The notes under the pieces were generated by a model. That model was not told the DNA's origin, ran no database searches, and saw nothing but the letters and a program-made list of their open reading frames with translations. The translations under genes and the position numbers were made by a program. Source: Rhodococcus sp. Z13 (GTDB lineage: Bacteria; Actinomycetota; Actinomycetes; Mycobacteriales; Mycobacteriaceae). From it: a stretch of DNA of 64,000 nucleotides. Location: the NCBI RefSeq assembly GCF_025837095.1, contig NZ_CP107551.1, positions 1,966,352 to 2,030,351 of the forward strand, read 5' to 3'. Numbering within the stretch: position 1 is the first letter of the stretch; every line of letters begins with the position of its first letter. Positions 7,884 through 17,025 of the stretch are shown piece by piece.

Positions 7884-9178
7884 GGCACCTGAGGCAGCAC
7901 CGCCCGAGGGCGCACGGGTAGCGGATCGTCGGCCGGGGGAACGCAGCGTCCCCCGGCCTTCTCGTCGTGGCCGGTGACCTCCGGTTCCGTGTCTGCTCGG
8001 TCGGTGGTCTTCCGGACCGTGTCCTCCGGTTCCGTGTCCTCCGGTTCCGTGTCTGCCCGGTCGGTGGTCTCCGTCCGCGTCTCCCGTTCGTCGTCCCCGG
8101 GTGCCTCGTCGATCGGCCACGACTCGCGATCTCCCGGTCGCAACAGATCCGACAACGGGATGGCGTTCCCACCGGTCAGACGGCGGGTGAGGCTCGTGAC
8201 CGGACCCGGATCGGGATCCGGATCGCGGGCCGACTGGGCGGCCAGCCACTCGCGCCACTGCTCCAGACGCGTCGCACGGGCCGGCCAGAACTCCTGGATC
8301 GTCGCGTTGAACTCGGCGCCGAGCACCACGGCGAAGCCGAGGAAGAAGGTGAACAGCAGGAACGCGATCGGGGTGGCCAGCGCGCCGTAGGTGTAGCCGG
8401 TGGCGGCGATCCACGACAGATACCAGCGCAGCACCACGCTCGACGCGAGGAAGAACACACCGGCCAGCACCGCCCCGCCCAGCAGCCGGTGCCAGGGCAG
8501 CGACTTCGGCAACGCCACCTTGTAGAGGGTCGTCAACCCCACGAGCAGCAGCAACGCCACCGCCGGGTAGTAGAAGACGTCGATGATCCGCAGCCCGATC
8601 TCCGACCACGCCTCCGGTAGCAGCCGGCCGATGAGCGTGGGCCCCAGCGCGACCAGCGGCAGGGTGAACACCGCCAGCACCAGGAACATCACGTAGAGCA
8701 GCAGGCCGAAGATGCGCTGCCACACCGGGTGCCGGTGGTCCTGCTGGTGGTGTGCCTCCACGATCGAGTCCACGAAGGTGGAGATCGCCGACGAGCCCGC
8801 CCACAGCGACATCACGAAACCCAGCGACATCACGTCGGCGCGACCCCGGTTGAGCACGTCCTCGACGGTCGGCTCGATGATCTGGTCGACGACACTGTCG
8901 CTGAACACCGACCGCAGGAAGGTGACGATCTTCGAGGTGATGATCTCCACCGTGTCCGGACCGAACCAGCCGCCCACGTAGCCGAGACTGCCGAGCAGGC
9001 CGAGCAGCAGCGGGGGCAGGGAGAGGGTCTGCCAGAACGCGGCCGTGGCGGCCTTGCCGAAGATCGAGTGGTCCCAGGCCGACGACGCGGTGTGCGTCAC
9101 CACCTGCCAGCCGCGGCGCAGGGCGTGCCGCAGCCGTCCGCCTGCTGCGGATGCCGGGGGTGGTGGTGTGTCGTTCAT
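7856..9178 (-). CDS. YihY/virulence factor BrkB family membrane protein
   Basis: Polytopic inner-membrane protein of 440 residues, equivalent to Rv2707. The family was once called ribonuclease BN, but no nuclease activity is expected. About six hydrophobic segments lie between residues ~40 and ~300 (for example SLPPLLLGLLGSLGYVGGW and AFLLFTFFLGFAVVLGAEFN). The final ~120 residues are soluble, acidic and repetitive (TEPEDTEPEDT), encoded by a local direct repeat, and unlike the usual short tail. The 3' end overlaps the convergent DUF3039 gene by 28 bases. The membrane part is well supported; the role, possibly envelope transport, is not known. Confidence 0.85.
   Translation of the reverse strand: MNDTPPPPASAAGGRLRHALRRGWQVVTHTASSAWDHSIFGKAATAAFWQTLSLPPLLLGLLGSLGYVGGWFGPDTVEIITSKIVTFLRSVFSDSVVDQIIEPTVEDVLNRGRADVMSLGFVMSLWAGSSAISTFVDSIVEAHHQQDHRHPVWQRIFGLLLYVMFLVLAVFTLPLVALGPTLIGRLLPEAWSEIGLRIIDVFYYPAVALLLLVGLTTLYKVALPKSLPWHRLLGGAVLAGVFFLASSVVLRWYLSWIAATGYTYGALATPIAFLLFTFFLGFAVVLGAEFNATIQEFWPARATRLEQWREWLAAQSARDPDPDPGPVTSLTRRLTGGNAIPLSDLLRPGDRESWPIDEAPGDDERETRTETTDRADTEPEDTEPEDTVRKTTDRADTEPEVTGHDEKAGGRCVPPADDPLPVRPRAVLPQVPQSPLRKPS
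7979..8070. repeat. Direct repeats encoding the acidic tail of the YihY protein
   Basis: A ~30-bp segment at 7981-8010 recurs at 8041-8070 with one mismatch. The shorter core CCGGTTCCGTGTC also occurs at 8026-8038. The repeats encode the reiterated Thr-Glu-Pro-Glu tail. Confidence 0.85.
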
Positions 9179-9388
9179 CTACTTCCAGAATTCCTGAAGA
9201 CACACTTTCGTGCGCACACAGGCAGGTGAGGACCCGTCGAATTCTGCCACGCACCCCGATTCGGGACCCGTTCACGCCGTGGCGTCGGCGGGTCGGAGGC
9301 CGCCGAGACGATAGGCTGCATGGCGGTCGGAACCCGGGGACCCCGCGGAACCGGCCCGAGCGAAGCGGACAAGGAGCACGAGTAACCG

Positions 9389-11119
9389 GTGAGCACCGAA
9401 ACCGTCGGACAAGCTACGACCTCCGCCCCCACGGGCCAGCTGCGCGCCTGGCAGCGCCGTGCCCTGACCAAGTACCTGGCGACGAAGCCACGCGACTTCC
9501 TCGCGGTCGCGACCCCCGGCGCCGGTAAGACGACCTTCGCGCTGCGGGTCGCCTCGGAACTGCTGCGCGACCGGACCGTGGACCAGATCACCGTCGTCGC
9601 CCCCACCGAACACCTCAAGCACCAGTGGGCCGCTGCGGCCGCCCGCATCGGCATCGCCCTGGACTCGAACTTCACGAACTCCACCGGGCAGACGTCGAGC
9701 GACTACCAGGGGGTCGTGGTGACCTACGCGCAGGTGGCCTCCCACCCGTTCAAGCACCGCGTGCGCACCGAAGCGCGGCGCACCCTGGTGATCCTCGACG
9801 AGATCCACCACGGCGGCGACGCGAAGAGCTGGGGCGAGGGCATCCTCGAGGCGTTCGGGGACGCCACCCGGCGCCTGGCACTGACCGGTACGCCCTTCCG
9901 CAGCGACGACAGCGCCATCCCGTTCGTCACCTACGAGCCCAACGAGGACGGACTGCTGCAGTCCAAGGCCGACCACACCTACGGCTATGCCGACGCCCTC
10001 GCCGACGGCGTCGTGCGGCCGGTGGTCTTCCTCGCCTATTCGGGAGAGGCCCGTTGGCGCACCAGCGCGGGCGAGGAGTTCACCGCCCGCCTCGGCGAGC
10101 CGCTCAACGCCGAGCAGACCGCGCGAGCGTGGCGCACCGCCCTCGATCCCCAGGGCGACTGGATCCCGGCGGTCCTCGGCGCCGCGAACACCCGCCTCGA
10201 GCAACTGCGCGCGGGTGGCATGCCCGACGCCGGTGGTCTCGTCATCGCCACCGACCAGACCACCGCCCGCGCCTACGCGAAGATCCTCCAGGACCTCACC
10301 GGGGAGGCCCCCACGGTCGTCCTGTCCGACGACCCGACGGCATCGGATCGGATCTCGCAGTTCAGCGAGGGCACCCAGCGCTGGATGGTCGCCGTCCGTA
10401 TGGTGTCGGAAGGCGTCGACGTGCCGCGTCTCGCGGTGGGTGTCTACGCCACGAGCGCGTCGACCCCGTTGTTCTTCGCCCAGGCCATCGGTCGTTTCGT
10501 GCGGTCGCGGCGCAAGGGCGAGACCGCGAGCGTGTTCCTGCCGTCGGTGCCGGTGCTGCTCGAGCTCGCCAGCCAGCTCGAGGCGCAGCGCGACCACGTG
10601 CTCGGCAAGCCGCACCGCCCCAAGGAGGGCTTCGACGACGAACTGCTCGCCGACGCGAACCGGCGCAAGGACGAACCGGGGGAGGAGGAGAAGGCCTTCC
10701 ACTCCCTCGGCGCCGAGGCCGAACTCGACCAGGTGATCTACGACGGGTCCTCCTTCGGCACGGCGACCTTCGCCGGGTCCGACGAGGAAGCCGACTATCT
10801 CGGCCTCCCGGGTCTGCTCGACGCCGAGCAGATGCGGGCCCTGCTGCGTCAGCGGCAGGAACAGCAGCTGAACAAGAAGAAGGCGGAACCGCAGGCGCCG
10901 ACACCCCCGCCGCAGGTGGTCGAGCGGGTGGAGACGGCGGACACCCTCGCGCAGCTGCGTCGCGAACTGAACTCGCTGGTCGCGGTGGTCCACCACCGTA
11001 CCCGCAAACCGCACGGGGTGATCCACGGAGAGCTGCGCCGGCAGTGCGGGGGCCCGCCGACGGCGATGGCGACCGCCGAGCAGCTGCGCGACCGTATCGC
11101 GGTGCTGCGCAGCTGGTGA
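9389..11119 (+). CDS. DEAD/DEAH-box (SF2) helicase-like ATPase
   Basis: 576 residues. Residues ~15-190 are a RecA-like domain with Walker A ATPGAGKTTFALRVAS (~50), DEIH box VILDEIHHGGDAKSWGEG (~133) and motif III LTGTPFRSDD (~162). A second helicase domain follows, with RMVSEGVDVPRLAVGV (~337) and motif VI FAQAIGRFVRSRRKG. The tail is charged and Gln/Lys-rich (RQRQEQQLNKKKAEPQ, possible coiled coil). Similar single-subunit helicases are common in actinobacteria with no assigned substrate. GTG start at 9389 (VSTETVGQAT). No nuclease or methylase partner is adjacent, so a defence role is not supported. Confidence 0.8.
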   Translation: MSTETVGQATTSAPTGQLRAWQRRALTKYLATKPRDFLAVATPGAGKTTFALRVASELLRDRTVDQITVVAPTEHLKHQWAAAAARIGIALDSNFTNSTGQTSSDYQGVVVTYAQVASHPFKHRVRTEARRTLVILDEIHHGGDAKSWGEGILEAFGDATRRLALTGTPFRSDDSAIPFVTYEPNEDGLLQSKADHTYGYADALADGVVRPVVFLAYSGEARWRTSAGEEFTARLGEPLNAEQTARAWRTALDPQGDWIPAVLGAANTRLEQLRAGGMPDAGGLVIATDQTTARAYAKILQDLTGEAPTVVLSDDPTASDRISQFSEGTQRWMVAVRMVSEGVDVPRLAVGVYATSASTPLFFAQAIGRFVRSRRKGETASVFLPSVPVLLELASQLEAQRDHVLGKPHRPKEGFDDELLADANRRKDEPGEEEKAFHSLGAEAELDQVIYDGSSFGTATFAGSDEEADYLGLPGLLDAEQMRALLRQRQEQQLNKKKAEPQAPTPPPQVVERVETADTLAQLRRELNSLVAVVHHRTRKPHGVIHGELRRQCGGPPTAMATAEQLRDRIAVLRSW

Positions 11120-11136
11120 GCGGCCCCGGAAACACG

Positions 11137-11170
11137 GAACGGGCGACCACCTCGCGGTGGTCGCCCGTTC
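11137..11170. terminator. Bidirectional intrinsic hairpin after the helicase gene
   Basis: Perfect 15-bp stem (GAACGGGCGACCACC / GGTGGTCGCCCGTTC) with loop TCGC, beginning 18 nt after the helicase stop and before the end of the convergent DUF7455 gene. Confidence 0.85.
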
Positions 11171-11208
11171 GGCTCGGGCCTCGGAACCACTGGTTCCGGA
11201 CGGCGGAT

Positions 11209-11403
11209 CTACACGGTGGCGTCGGACTCGCTCACGATCGTCGCTCCGAGTTCCCGGAGGCGGTCGGTGTGTTCGTTGGCGTGATGTCCGCAGAACAAGA
11301 GTTCTCCACCGGTCGGAAGGACGGCGCGGACACGAGCGGCAGCATTGCACCGATCGCAGCGATCTGCAGCGGTCAACTTCGGGCTGGTCAACGTACCGGG
11401 CAT
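11209..11403 (-). CDS. DUF7455 small Cys-rich protein
   Basis: 64-residue protein typical of the actinobacterial DUF7455 family: LTAADRCDRCNAAARVRAVL, then GGELLFCGHHANEH. CxxC plus CGHH suggests a single zinc site. Function is unknown. The ATG at 11403 has GGAGGAG immediately upstream; longer in-frame extensions lack such a site. It lies between two terminators' worth of spacing from its neighbours and is probably monocistronic. Confidence 0.82.
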   Translation of the reverse strand: MPGTLTSPKLTAADRCDRCNAAARVRAVLPTGGELLFCGHHANEHTDRLRELGATIVSESDATV

Positions 11404-11652
11404 GACTCCTCCAAACTGGCCACCGCTCATATCGGGTGCCGGGGTCTGGTCCGCCGCACCGGGGTGGCGCGGTAGATCTACTCTGACAGACGTTTTCCGT
11501 TCGCGTGTTGTTCCCCTGGGTGCCCCGCCGTGGTGCGTTTCACGCATCGAGCAGCGAAAAGGCGTCCGACGTGCTGCTTTGTCCCGCAGTGTGTTCGCTC
11601 ACAGCGCAGCGCGTCACACCACCGGATGTGTCCCGGACCGCACAATGAGGGC

Positions 11653-12033
11653 ATGACCGCCACGCTGCTGCACATCTGTTCCCGCGACGACTGGGAGAGC
11701 GCCCGCGGCAGCGGCGCCGTCACCCCGCCCTCGCTGGAGACCGAGGGTTTCGTGCACCTGTCCACACCCGACCAGGTGCACCTGCCGGCCAACCGCCTGT
11801 TCGCGGGCCGTACCGACCTGCTGCTGCTGCACGTCGACCCCGCGCGGCTGACCGACCCGGTGCGCTACGAACCCGGTGTGCCGGGAGACCCCGAGTCCAT
11901 GCGCTTCCCGCACCTGTACGGGCCGCTTCCCGTCGCCGCGGTCGTGGACGTCACCACCTTCGAACCCGGCGCGGACGGGCGCTTCGCCGCCCCGGCGGTA
12001 CCGGCCACGACCGAGAACGCATCGGAGGGTTAG
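11653..12033 (+). CDS. DUF952 family protein
   Basis: 126 residues of the DUF952 family (related to glutathione S-transferase-like proteins of unknown activity). Motifs: LLHICSRDDWESARGSG, ETEGFVHLSTPDQVHLPANR and a central FPHLYGPLPVAAVVDV. No catalytic assignment is possible. CACAAT at 11641-11646 ends 6 nt before the ATG, consistent with a leaderless transcript. Two hairpins (12092-12118 and 12125-12139) follow the gene, before the degenerate insertion sequence. Confidence 0.85.
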   Translation: MTATLLHICSRDDWESARGSGAVTPPSLETEGFVHLSTPDQVHLPANRLFAGRTDLLLLHVDPARLTDPVRYEPGVPGDPESMRFPHLYGPLPVAAVVDVTTFEPGADGRFAAPAVPATTENASEG

Positions 12034-12091
12034 CCTCAATCTTTCGCGCGGACCGCGTGCCGGCCTGAGCGGTCTCGGATTGGGTGTGGAA

Positions 12092-12118
12092 ACCGTGGAT
12101 CCGGCGTGCATCCACGGT
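12092..12118 (+). terminator. Hairpin downstream of the DUF952 gene
   Basis: Nine-base perfect inverted repeat ACCGTGGAT / ATCCACGGT with a 9-nt loop, 58 nt after the stop. A second hairpin (CCCGAC-ACG-GTCGGG, 12125-12139) follows. Their position suggests termination; the insertion-sequence boundary is also close. Confidence 0.5.
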
Positions 12119-12204
12119 CGACTGCCCGACACGGTCGGGTGGCGTCGGGGTCCACGGCCCCGGAAATCGTGTCCTTTCGTCTCGATGAAACTGGTACATG
12201 CAGG

Positions 12205-13598
12205 TCACGCAGGCGCAGGTAGCGCTGCGAGCCGGTTCAGGCTGGCCACGAGAAGATCGACATCCGGAGCTGTCGCAGCCAGTCGCAGACGAACACGGCG
12301 GGCATGCCGGGCGATCTTCCCGGCGATCGACAGCAACCGCAGCCGCAGCCGTTTCGGTTCCCACCGCCGCGCTGGAACCTCGGTCAAGGCGAGCATCTGC
12401 ATCCACGCGAGCAGCTCGCATGCCAGTTGCACGAGCGCCAACCAGATGCGGTTCTGGTCGAAACCGTGCAACGGAAGATTCTGCAAGCCGGTGGCTTTCG
12501 CTGCCCGGATCCGGTCCTCGCACCGAGCCCGTCGCCGATGCCGCAACTCCAGATCTGGCAGCTGACCGCGGCGGGTGTTCGTCACGAACGCGGTCAGGCG
12601 TAGGCCGTCGCGGTCGGTGAACCGCAACTGCGCACCGGGGTGTGGGCGCTCCTTCCGGACGATCACCCGCATGCCTTTCGGCCAGGTGGACAGGTCGAGT
12701 AGGTCGGTGATCTCGGTGATCCAGGCACCGTCGCGGACCTGCCCGTCGGCGTCGTAGGCGGGGTCCATGCCTGTTCCGGAACCAGATCGATCGCGTCGGC
12801 GTGGGCGTCGGTCAACCCGAATCCGATCGAGTACGATAGGCGACGCTTGGTGAGGTACTCGATCAGGTGGTGGGTACCGCCGGCGCCGTCGATACGGACC
12901 AGTACCTTCTTCCCGACCCGGTATGCCGGGTCGAGCGGCAACTGTGCGAGTGCGTCCTGCACCACGGTGATGTGATCGGAGGCGGTGTTCGATCCCGAGT
13001 TACCCGGCCGCAGCAGCATCGCGACGGGTTCACCGGTACCGCCGGTGCCGTGGTCGACGAACGCGCACAACGGATGGAAACCGAACCCTCGCTTGAACGT
13101 CGGGGCGGCCTGTTCCTTCTCGGAATGCGCGGTGACCAGGGTGGCATCGATGTCGAGGACCAGCGGATGCGCTTCGTCGATGGCATGGTCGGGAGCCGAT
13201 GTGCCGGCAGCGGCCCAGGCGTGGGAGCGGGCGGTGGCGCGGGCCCGGTCGATCGCGGCCAGTGCGGTGTCGGTGTCGGCGGCCAACCTGCTGATCAGGC
13301 GGGAGACGGTCGGGTCGGAGGCCACCGCACCGAACAGTTCGGGGTGAGCGCGCAGTTGTGCGATGTCGGCGAGGCAGTCCCCACCGAGTGCGAGGGATAC
13401 CGCGAGGTCGAGGACGATCTTGCCGGGATCGTGTCGGGTCAACGGCTTTCGATACGGTGCGAGTTCGGTCGTCAATGCCGTGGCAAGTCCGGTTTTCTCC
13501 GCGGTGCGCAGCAGCAGGACGGCTCCGGCATGCGACACGAGGCCGGTTCCGGTGGCTGATGCGGACAGGTGGGGATAGGGGGACGTAGACTTGCTCAC
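12205..13598 (-). mobile_element. IS1380-family insertion sequence, transposase region (ends unresolved)
   Basis: The transposase identifies the family. I could not establish convincing terminal inverted repeats or a target duplication: a short shared GTGTC near 12170 and 13681 is too little. The element sits between the DUF952 gene and the antiporter operon without visibly breaking a gene. Confidence 0.75.
12205..13598 (-). pseudogene. IS1380-family transposase, frameshifted
   Basis: The 5' part (13598 down to about 12770) encodes MSKSTSPYPHLSASATGTGL through VLDIDATLVTAHSEKEQAAP and VRIDGAGGTHHLIEYL, ending at IDLVPEQAW. The rest (to 12205) continues in another frame from AYDADGQVRDGAWITEITDL to LASLNRLAALPAPA, with the late RHRRRARCEDRI motif. 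The join near 12763-12768 reads TGGACCCCGCCTACGAC, where TGGACCCCGGCCTACGAC would keep the frame, so a single base appears lost. IS1380 transposases are made as one protein of about 450-500 residues and I see no slippery heptamer, so this is probably inactive. A sequencing error is the alternative. Confidence 0.82.
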
Positions 13599-13731
13599 CG
13601 GAATGGTGCTCCTCGAACTGGGACTGATTCAACCTTCGCAAGTCGAATTATCCCAGCTCAGAGCATCATTCTTCGTGATTGACACGGGTTTCCGCTCAAT
13701 CGGCATGAATGCCCGAGGTTAGTCTCTGGGC

Positions 13732-14214
13732 ATGAACGTCGACGTGACGCCACTGCCGGGTATCGGCGTGCGGAAGGACTTCGAACTGGCGTCGGGTCGC
13801 CGTATCGGAGTGATCACGCACCGGGACGGACACACCGATCTGATCATCTCCAAGGCCACCGACCCGGACGCCTGCGCCGCCTCGCTGCCGCTGACCGTGG
13901 AGGAGGCGGCCACCCTGAGCAACCTGCTCGGGGCGCCCCAGCTCGTCGCCCAGCTCGAGGACGAGCACCGCGACGTGCCGGGCGTTCTCACCCGGCAGCT
14001 GCACGTCCACGAGGGCTCGCGCTTCGACGGTGCCCAGCTCGGCGACACCGCGTTGCGCACCCGCACCGGGGCGTCGATCGTCGCCGTGATGCGGGCGGGA
14101 CAGGTGGAACCGTCCCCCAAGCCGGACTTCGTGCTCACCGGAGGTGACATCCTGGTGGTCGTCGGGACCGCGGAAGGCCTCGACGCCGCCGCCAAGATCC
14201 TGCGCAACGGCTGA
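13732..14214 (+). CDS. Regulatory subunit of cation:proton antiporter (TrkA-C/KhtT-like)
   Basis: 160-residue soluble protein. The N-terminal half (MNVDVTPLPGIGVRKDFEL, RRIGVITHRDGHTDLII) resembles KhtT. The C-terminal ~75 residues are an RCK_C/TrkA_C ligand-binding domain (GAQLGDTALRTRTGASIVAV, FVLTGGDILVVVGT). In Bacillus, KhtT gates the K+/H+ antiporter KhtU. The membrane subunit follows 9 bp downstream. TAGTCT at 13720-13725 lies 6 nt before the ATG, so the message is probably leaderless. The pair lies just beside the insertion-sequence remnant. Confidence 0.85.
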   Translation: MNVDVTPLPGIGVRKDFELASGRRIGVITHRDGHTDLIISKATDPDACAASLPLTVEEAATLSNLLGAPQLVAQLEDEHRDVPGVLTRQLHVHEGSRFDGAQLGDTALRTRTGASIVAVMRAGQVEPSPKPDFVLTGGDILVVVGTAEGLDAAAKILRNG

Positions 14215-14223
14215 GCCGGGGCC

Positions 14224-15438
14224 ATGAACACGACCACCCTCGCGCTCATCGAACTGGGCGCGGTGTTCTTCGTGCTCGGTGTCCTGGGGCGTCTCGCGGC
14301 CCGGTTCGGCATGTCGCCGATCCCGTTCTACCTGATCGGCGGCCTGTGCTTCGGCAACGGCGGATTCATCCAGCTCGGTGACATCGGCGAGTTCAGCCAT
14401 CTGGCGAGCGAGATCGGCGTCGTCCTCCTGCTCCTGCTGCTCGGGCTCGAATACACGGCCGGGGAACTCGTCAACGGCCTGCGGCGCTCACGCGCGGCGG
14501 GCCTGATCGACCTGGCCCTCAACGCCACACCCGGTGCCGCGGTCGCCCTGATCCTGGGCCTCGGGCCGATCGGGGCGTTCGTGCTCGCCGGGGTCACCTA
14601 CATCTCCTCGTCGGGAATCATCGCGAAGGTCCTCGGAGATCTCGGCCGCCTCGGCAACCGGGAGACGCCGGTCGTGCTGTCGGTCCTGGTCTTCGAGGAC
14701 CTGGCGATGGCGGTGTACCTACCGGTGCTGACGACGCTGCTCGCCGGCGTGAGCCTGATCGGTGGGCTCGAGGCCGTCGCGATCTCGCTCGGTGTGGTCT
14801 CGGTGGTGCTCGTGCTGGTGCTCCGGTACGGCCGGTACATCTCGATCGTCCTCGACAGCCCGGACCGCGAGACCCTGCTGCTCAAGCTCCTCGGCGCCGC
14901 CCTGCTCGTCGCGGGTGTCGCATCCGCCCTGCAGGTCTCCGCCGCGGTCGGCGCGTTCCTGCTCGGCATCGCGATCTCGGGGTCGACCGCACACAACGCC
15001 GTCCGCGTCCTCGAACCCCTGCGAGACCTGTTCGCGGCGATCTTCTTCGTGTTCTTCGGTCTCACCACCGACCCGACGGCGATCCCGCCGGTGCTCGGAT
15101 GGGCGATCCTGCTCGCCGTGCTCACCTCGGCCACCAAGTTCGCCACCGGATGGCTCGCGGCGGTCGGGCACGGGATCGCCGTGATGGGCCGCGCCCGCGC
15201 CGGGGCCGCGCTCATCGCCCGCGGCGAGTTCTCCATCGTCATCGCCGGTCTCGCCGTCGCCTCGGGGCACGTCGACGAACGGCTCGCGGCGCTCGCCTCG
15301 GCCTACGTGATGATCACCGCGGTGCTGGGCCCGATCGCGGCGCGGTTCGTCGAACCGGCGATGCGCGCCGTCATGTCGCGACAGTCGGGACGGGCCGGGC
15401 AGCCCGACGTCGCGGCCGAGGAACCCGACCTGCTGTAG
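14224..15438 (+). CDS. CPA2-family cation:proton antiporter membrane subunit (KhtU-like)
   Basis: 404 residues, almost entirely hydrophobic, with about 11-12 membrane helices (LIELGAVFFVLGVLGRLAAR onward). LLLLLLGLEYTAGEL, the ISSSGIIAKVLGDLGRLGNR stretch and VLVFEDLAMAVYLPVL are typical of Kef/NapA-type exchangers. Unlike KefC it has no C-terminal nucleotide-binding domain; regulation is supplied by the separate TrkA-C protein encoded just upstream. The likely role is K+ or Na+ efflux in exchange for protons during alkaline or osmotic stress; ion specificity cannot be read from the sequence. Confidence 0.87.
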   Translation: MNTTTLALIELGAVFFVLGVLGRLAARFGMSPIPFYLIGGLCFGNGGFIQLGDIGEFSHLASEIGVVLLLLLLGLEYTAGELVNGLRRSRAAGLIDLALNATPGAAVALILGLGPIGAFVLAGVTYISSSGIIAKVLGDLGRLGNRETPVVLSVLVFEDLAMAVYLPVLTTLLAGVSLIGGLEAVAISLGVVSVVLVLVLRYGRYISIVLDSPDRETLLLKLLGAALLVAGVASALQVSAAVGAFLLGIAISGSTAHNAVRVLEPLRDLFAAIFFVFFGLTTDPTAIPPVLGWAILLAVLTSATKFATGWLAAVGHGIAVMGRARAGAALIARGEFSIVIAGLAVASGHVDERLAALASAYVMITAVLGPIAARFVEPAMRAVMSRQSGRAGQPDVAAEEPDLL

Positions 15439-15473
15439 AGCACGGGCCCGGAGAACCCCGGGCCGCACACGAA

Positions 15474-15511
15474 CGAAGGAGGGCCGTCCCGCCGGGGACG
15501 GCCCTCCTTCG
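15474..15511. terminator. Bidirectional intrinsic hairpin between antiporter and sigA
   Basis: Perfect 17-bp stem (CGAAGGAGGGCCGTCCC / GGGACGGCCCTCCTTCG), loop GCCG, in the 85-bp gap between convergent genes. Confidence 0.88.
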
Positions 15512-15523
15512 TCGAACTCGTGG

Positions 15524-16891
15524 TCAGTCGAGGTAGTCGCGCAGCACCTGCGACCGCGACGGGTGGCGCAGTTTCGACATGGTCTTCGACTCGATCTGGC
15601 GGATGCGCTCACGCGTCACGCCGTAGACCTGGCCGATCTCGTCGAGAGTGCGCGGCTGACCGTCGGTGAGACCGAAGCGCAGACGGACGACGCCGGCCTC
15701 GCGTTCGGACAGGGTCTCGAGCACCGACTGCAGCTGGTCCTGCAGCAGGGTGAAGGAGACCGCGTCGACGGCCACGACCGCCTCGGAGTCCTCGATGAAG
15801 TCGCCGAGCTGGCTGTCGCCCTCGTCGCCGATGGTCTGGTCGAGGGAGATGGGCTCACGCGCGTACTGCTGGATCTCCAGCACCTTCTCCGGCGTGATGT
15901 CCATTTCCTTGGCGAGTTCCTCCGGCGTGGGCTCGCGGCCCAGATCCTGGAGGAGTTCGCGCTGGATGCGACCGAGCTTGTTGATGACCTCGACCATGTG
16001 CACCGGGATACGGATGGTGCGGGCCTGGTCGGCCATGGCGCGGGTGATGGCCTGACGGATCCACCAGGTGGCATAGGTCGAGAACTTGTAACCCTTGGTG
16101 TAGTCGAACTTCTCGACCGCGCGGATCAGACCGAGGTTGCCTTCCTGGATGAGGTCCAGGAACGCCATGCCGCGGCCGGTGTAGCGCTTGGCGAGCGAGA
16201 CCACGAGACGGAGGTTCGCCTCGAGCAGGTGGTTCTTGGCGCGGTTGCCGTCGCGGCAGATCCAGTTCAGGTCACGGCGCTGCGCGACAGGGAGCTTCTC
16301 GCCCTTCTCCGCGTACTGCTGGAGCAGGTGGGTCGCGTACAGGCCGGCCTCGATGCGCTTGGCCAGCTCGACCTCCTCCTCGGCGTTGAGGAGGGCGACC
16401 TTGCCGATCTGCTTGAGGTAGGCGCGGACCGAGTCGGCCGAGGCGGTGAGCTCGGCGTCCTTGCGGGCCTGCCGCAGCGCCTCGGACTCCTCCTCGTCCC
16501 AGACGAAGTCGCCGGAGGCCTTGTCCTTCTCGCTGGGCTCGTCGTCCTCGACCACGACCTCCTCGACGGCGAGATCGCCCTCGGAGATGTCGAGATCGGC
16601 GAGATCGGCCTCGTCGGCGGCGTCGAAATCGTCCTCACCGGCGCCTGCGGCCTTGGTGGACTTCTTGGCTGCGGCCTTCTTGGCGGTCTTCTTCGCAGCG
16701 GTCTTCTTGGCAGGCGACTTCTTGGCTGCGGCCTTCTTGGCGGGGGCCTTCTTGGCTGCGGCCTTCTTCGCCGGCTTCGCACTCGGTGCGGTGCCTGCCG
16801 TGGAGTCCGCAGCGTTGGCGACGCCCGAAGCGTCCGCAACGGGTGCCGATTCGGGGGAGGAATCAGCGGTGTGGATGTCGGTGGCTGCCAC
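15524..16891 (-). CDS. sigA: Principal RNA polymerase sigma factor SigA (RpoD/HrdB type)
   Basis: Housekeeping sigma factor, about 455 residues. Residues ~30-75 are a Lys/Ala/Pro-rich repeat ([19 protein letters not shown] and similar), then an acidic stretch ([20 protein letters not shown]), as in mycobacterial and rhodococcal SigA. Region 1.2 is [20 protein letters not shown]. Regions 2.2-2.4 contain [19 protein letters not shown] and [20 protein letters not shown]. Region 4.2 is [20 protein letters not shown], and it ends LRDYLD. I placed the start at GTG 16891 ([12 protein letters not shown]), 7 nt after GAAAGGG; open frame continues upstream to 17608 but codes for nothing recognisable. 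Neighbours ppgK and suhB match M. tuberculosis. Confidence 0.95.
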   Translation of the reverse strand: MAATDIHTADSSPESAPVADASGVANAADSTAGTAPSAKPAKKAAAKKAPAKKAAAKKSPAKKTAAKKTAKKAAAKKSTKAAGAGEDDFDAADEADLADLDISEGDLAVEEVVVEDDEPSEKDKASGDFVWDEEESEALRQARKDAELTASADSVRAYLKQIGKVALLNAEEEVELAKRIEAGLYATHLLQQYAEKGEKLPVAQRRDLNWICRDGNRAKNHLLEANLRLVVSLAKRYTGRGMAFLDLIQEGNLGLIRAVEKFDYTKGYKFSTYATWWIRQAITRAMADQARTIRIPVHMVEVINKLGRIQRELLQDLGREPTPEELAKEMDITPEKVLEIQQYAREPISLDQTIGDEGDSQLGDFIEDSEAVVAVDAVSFTLLQDQLQSVLETLSEREAGVVRLRFGLTDGQPRTLDEIGQVYGVTRERIRQIESKTMSKLRHPSRSQVLRDYLD

Positions 16892-17025
16892 GTACGCCCT
16901 TTCGTGACGAGGTAGTGCGGCGTCGCGCCAGAGTGGTTCCGGCGGAGAGGTCTGTCGGGATGGGGGCCGGTTCCGGCCGGCTGTGGACCATTGTAACGAT
17001 CCCTCGGCGGCCGGATGCGCCGGAC

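Noticed and set aside
9389-11119. Helicase as part of a defence island
   Set aside because: Neighbours are housekeeping or unknown small proteins; no nuclease, methylase or CRISPR genes nearby.
12024-12042. GGTTAGCCT core resembling an IdeR iron box at the end of the DUF952 gene
   Set aside because: Only the centre matches the palindrome, it spans a stop codon, and no iron gene starts downstream.
12160-13700. Terminal inverted repeats and target duplication of the IS1380-like element
   Set aside because: Only a few scattered matching bases could be aligned by eye; boundaries left undefined.
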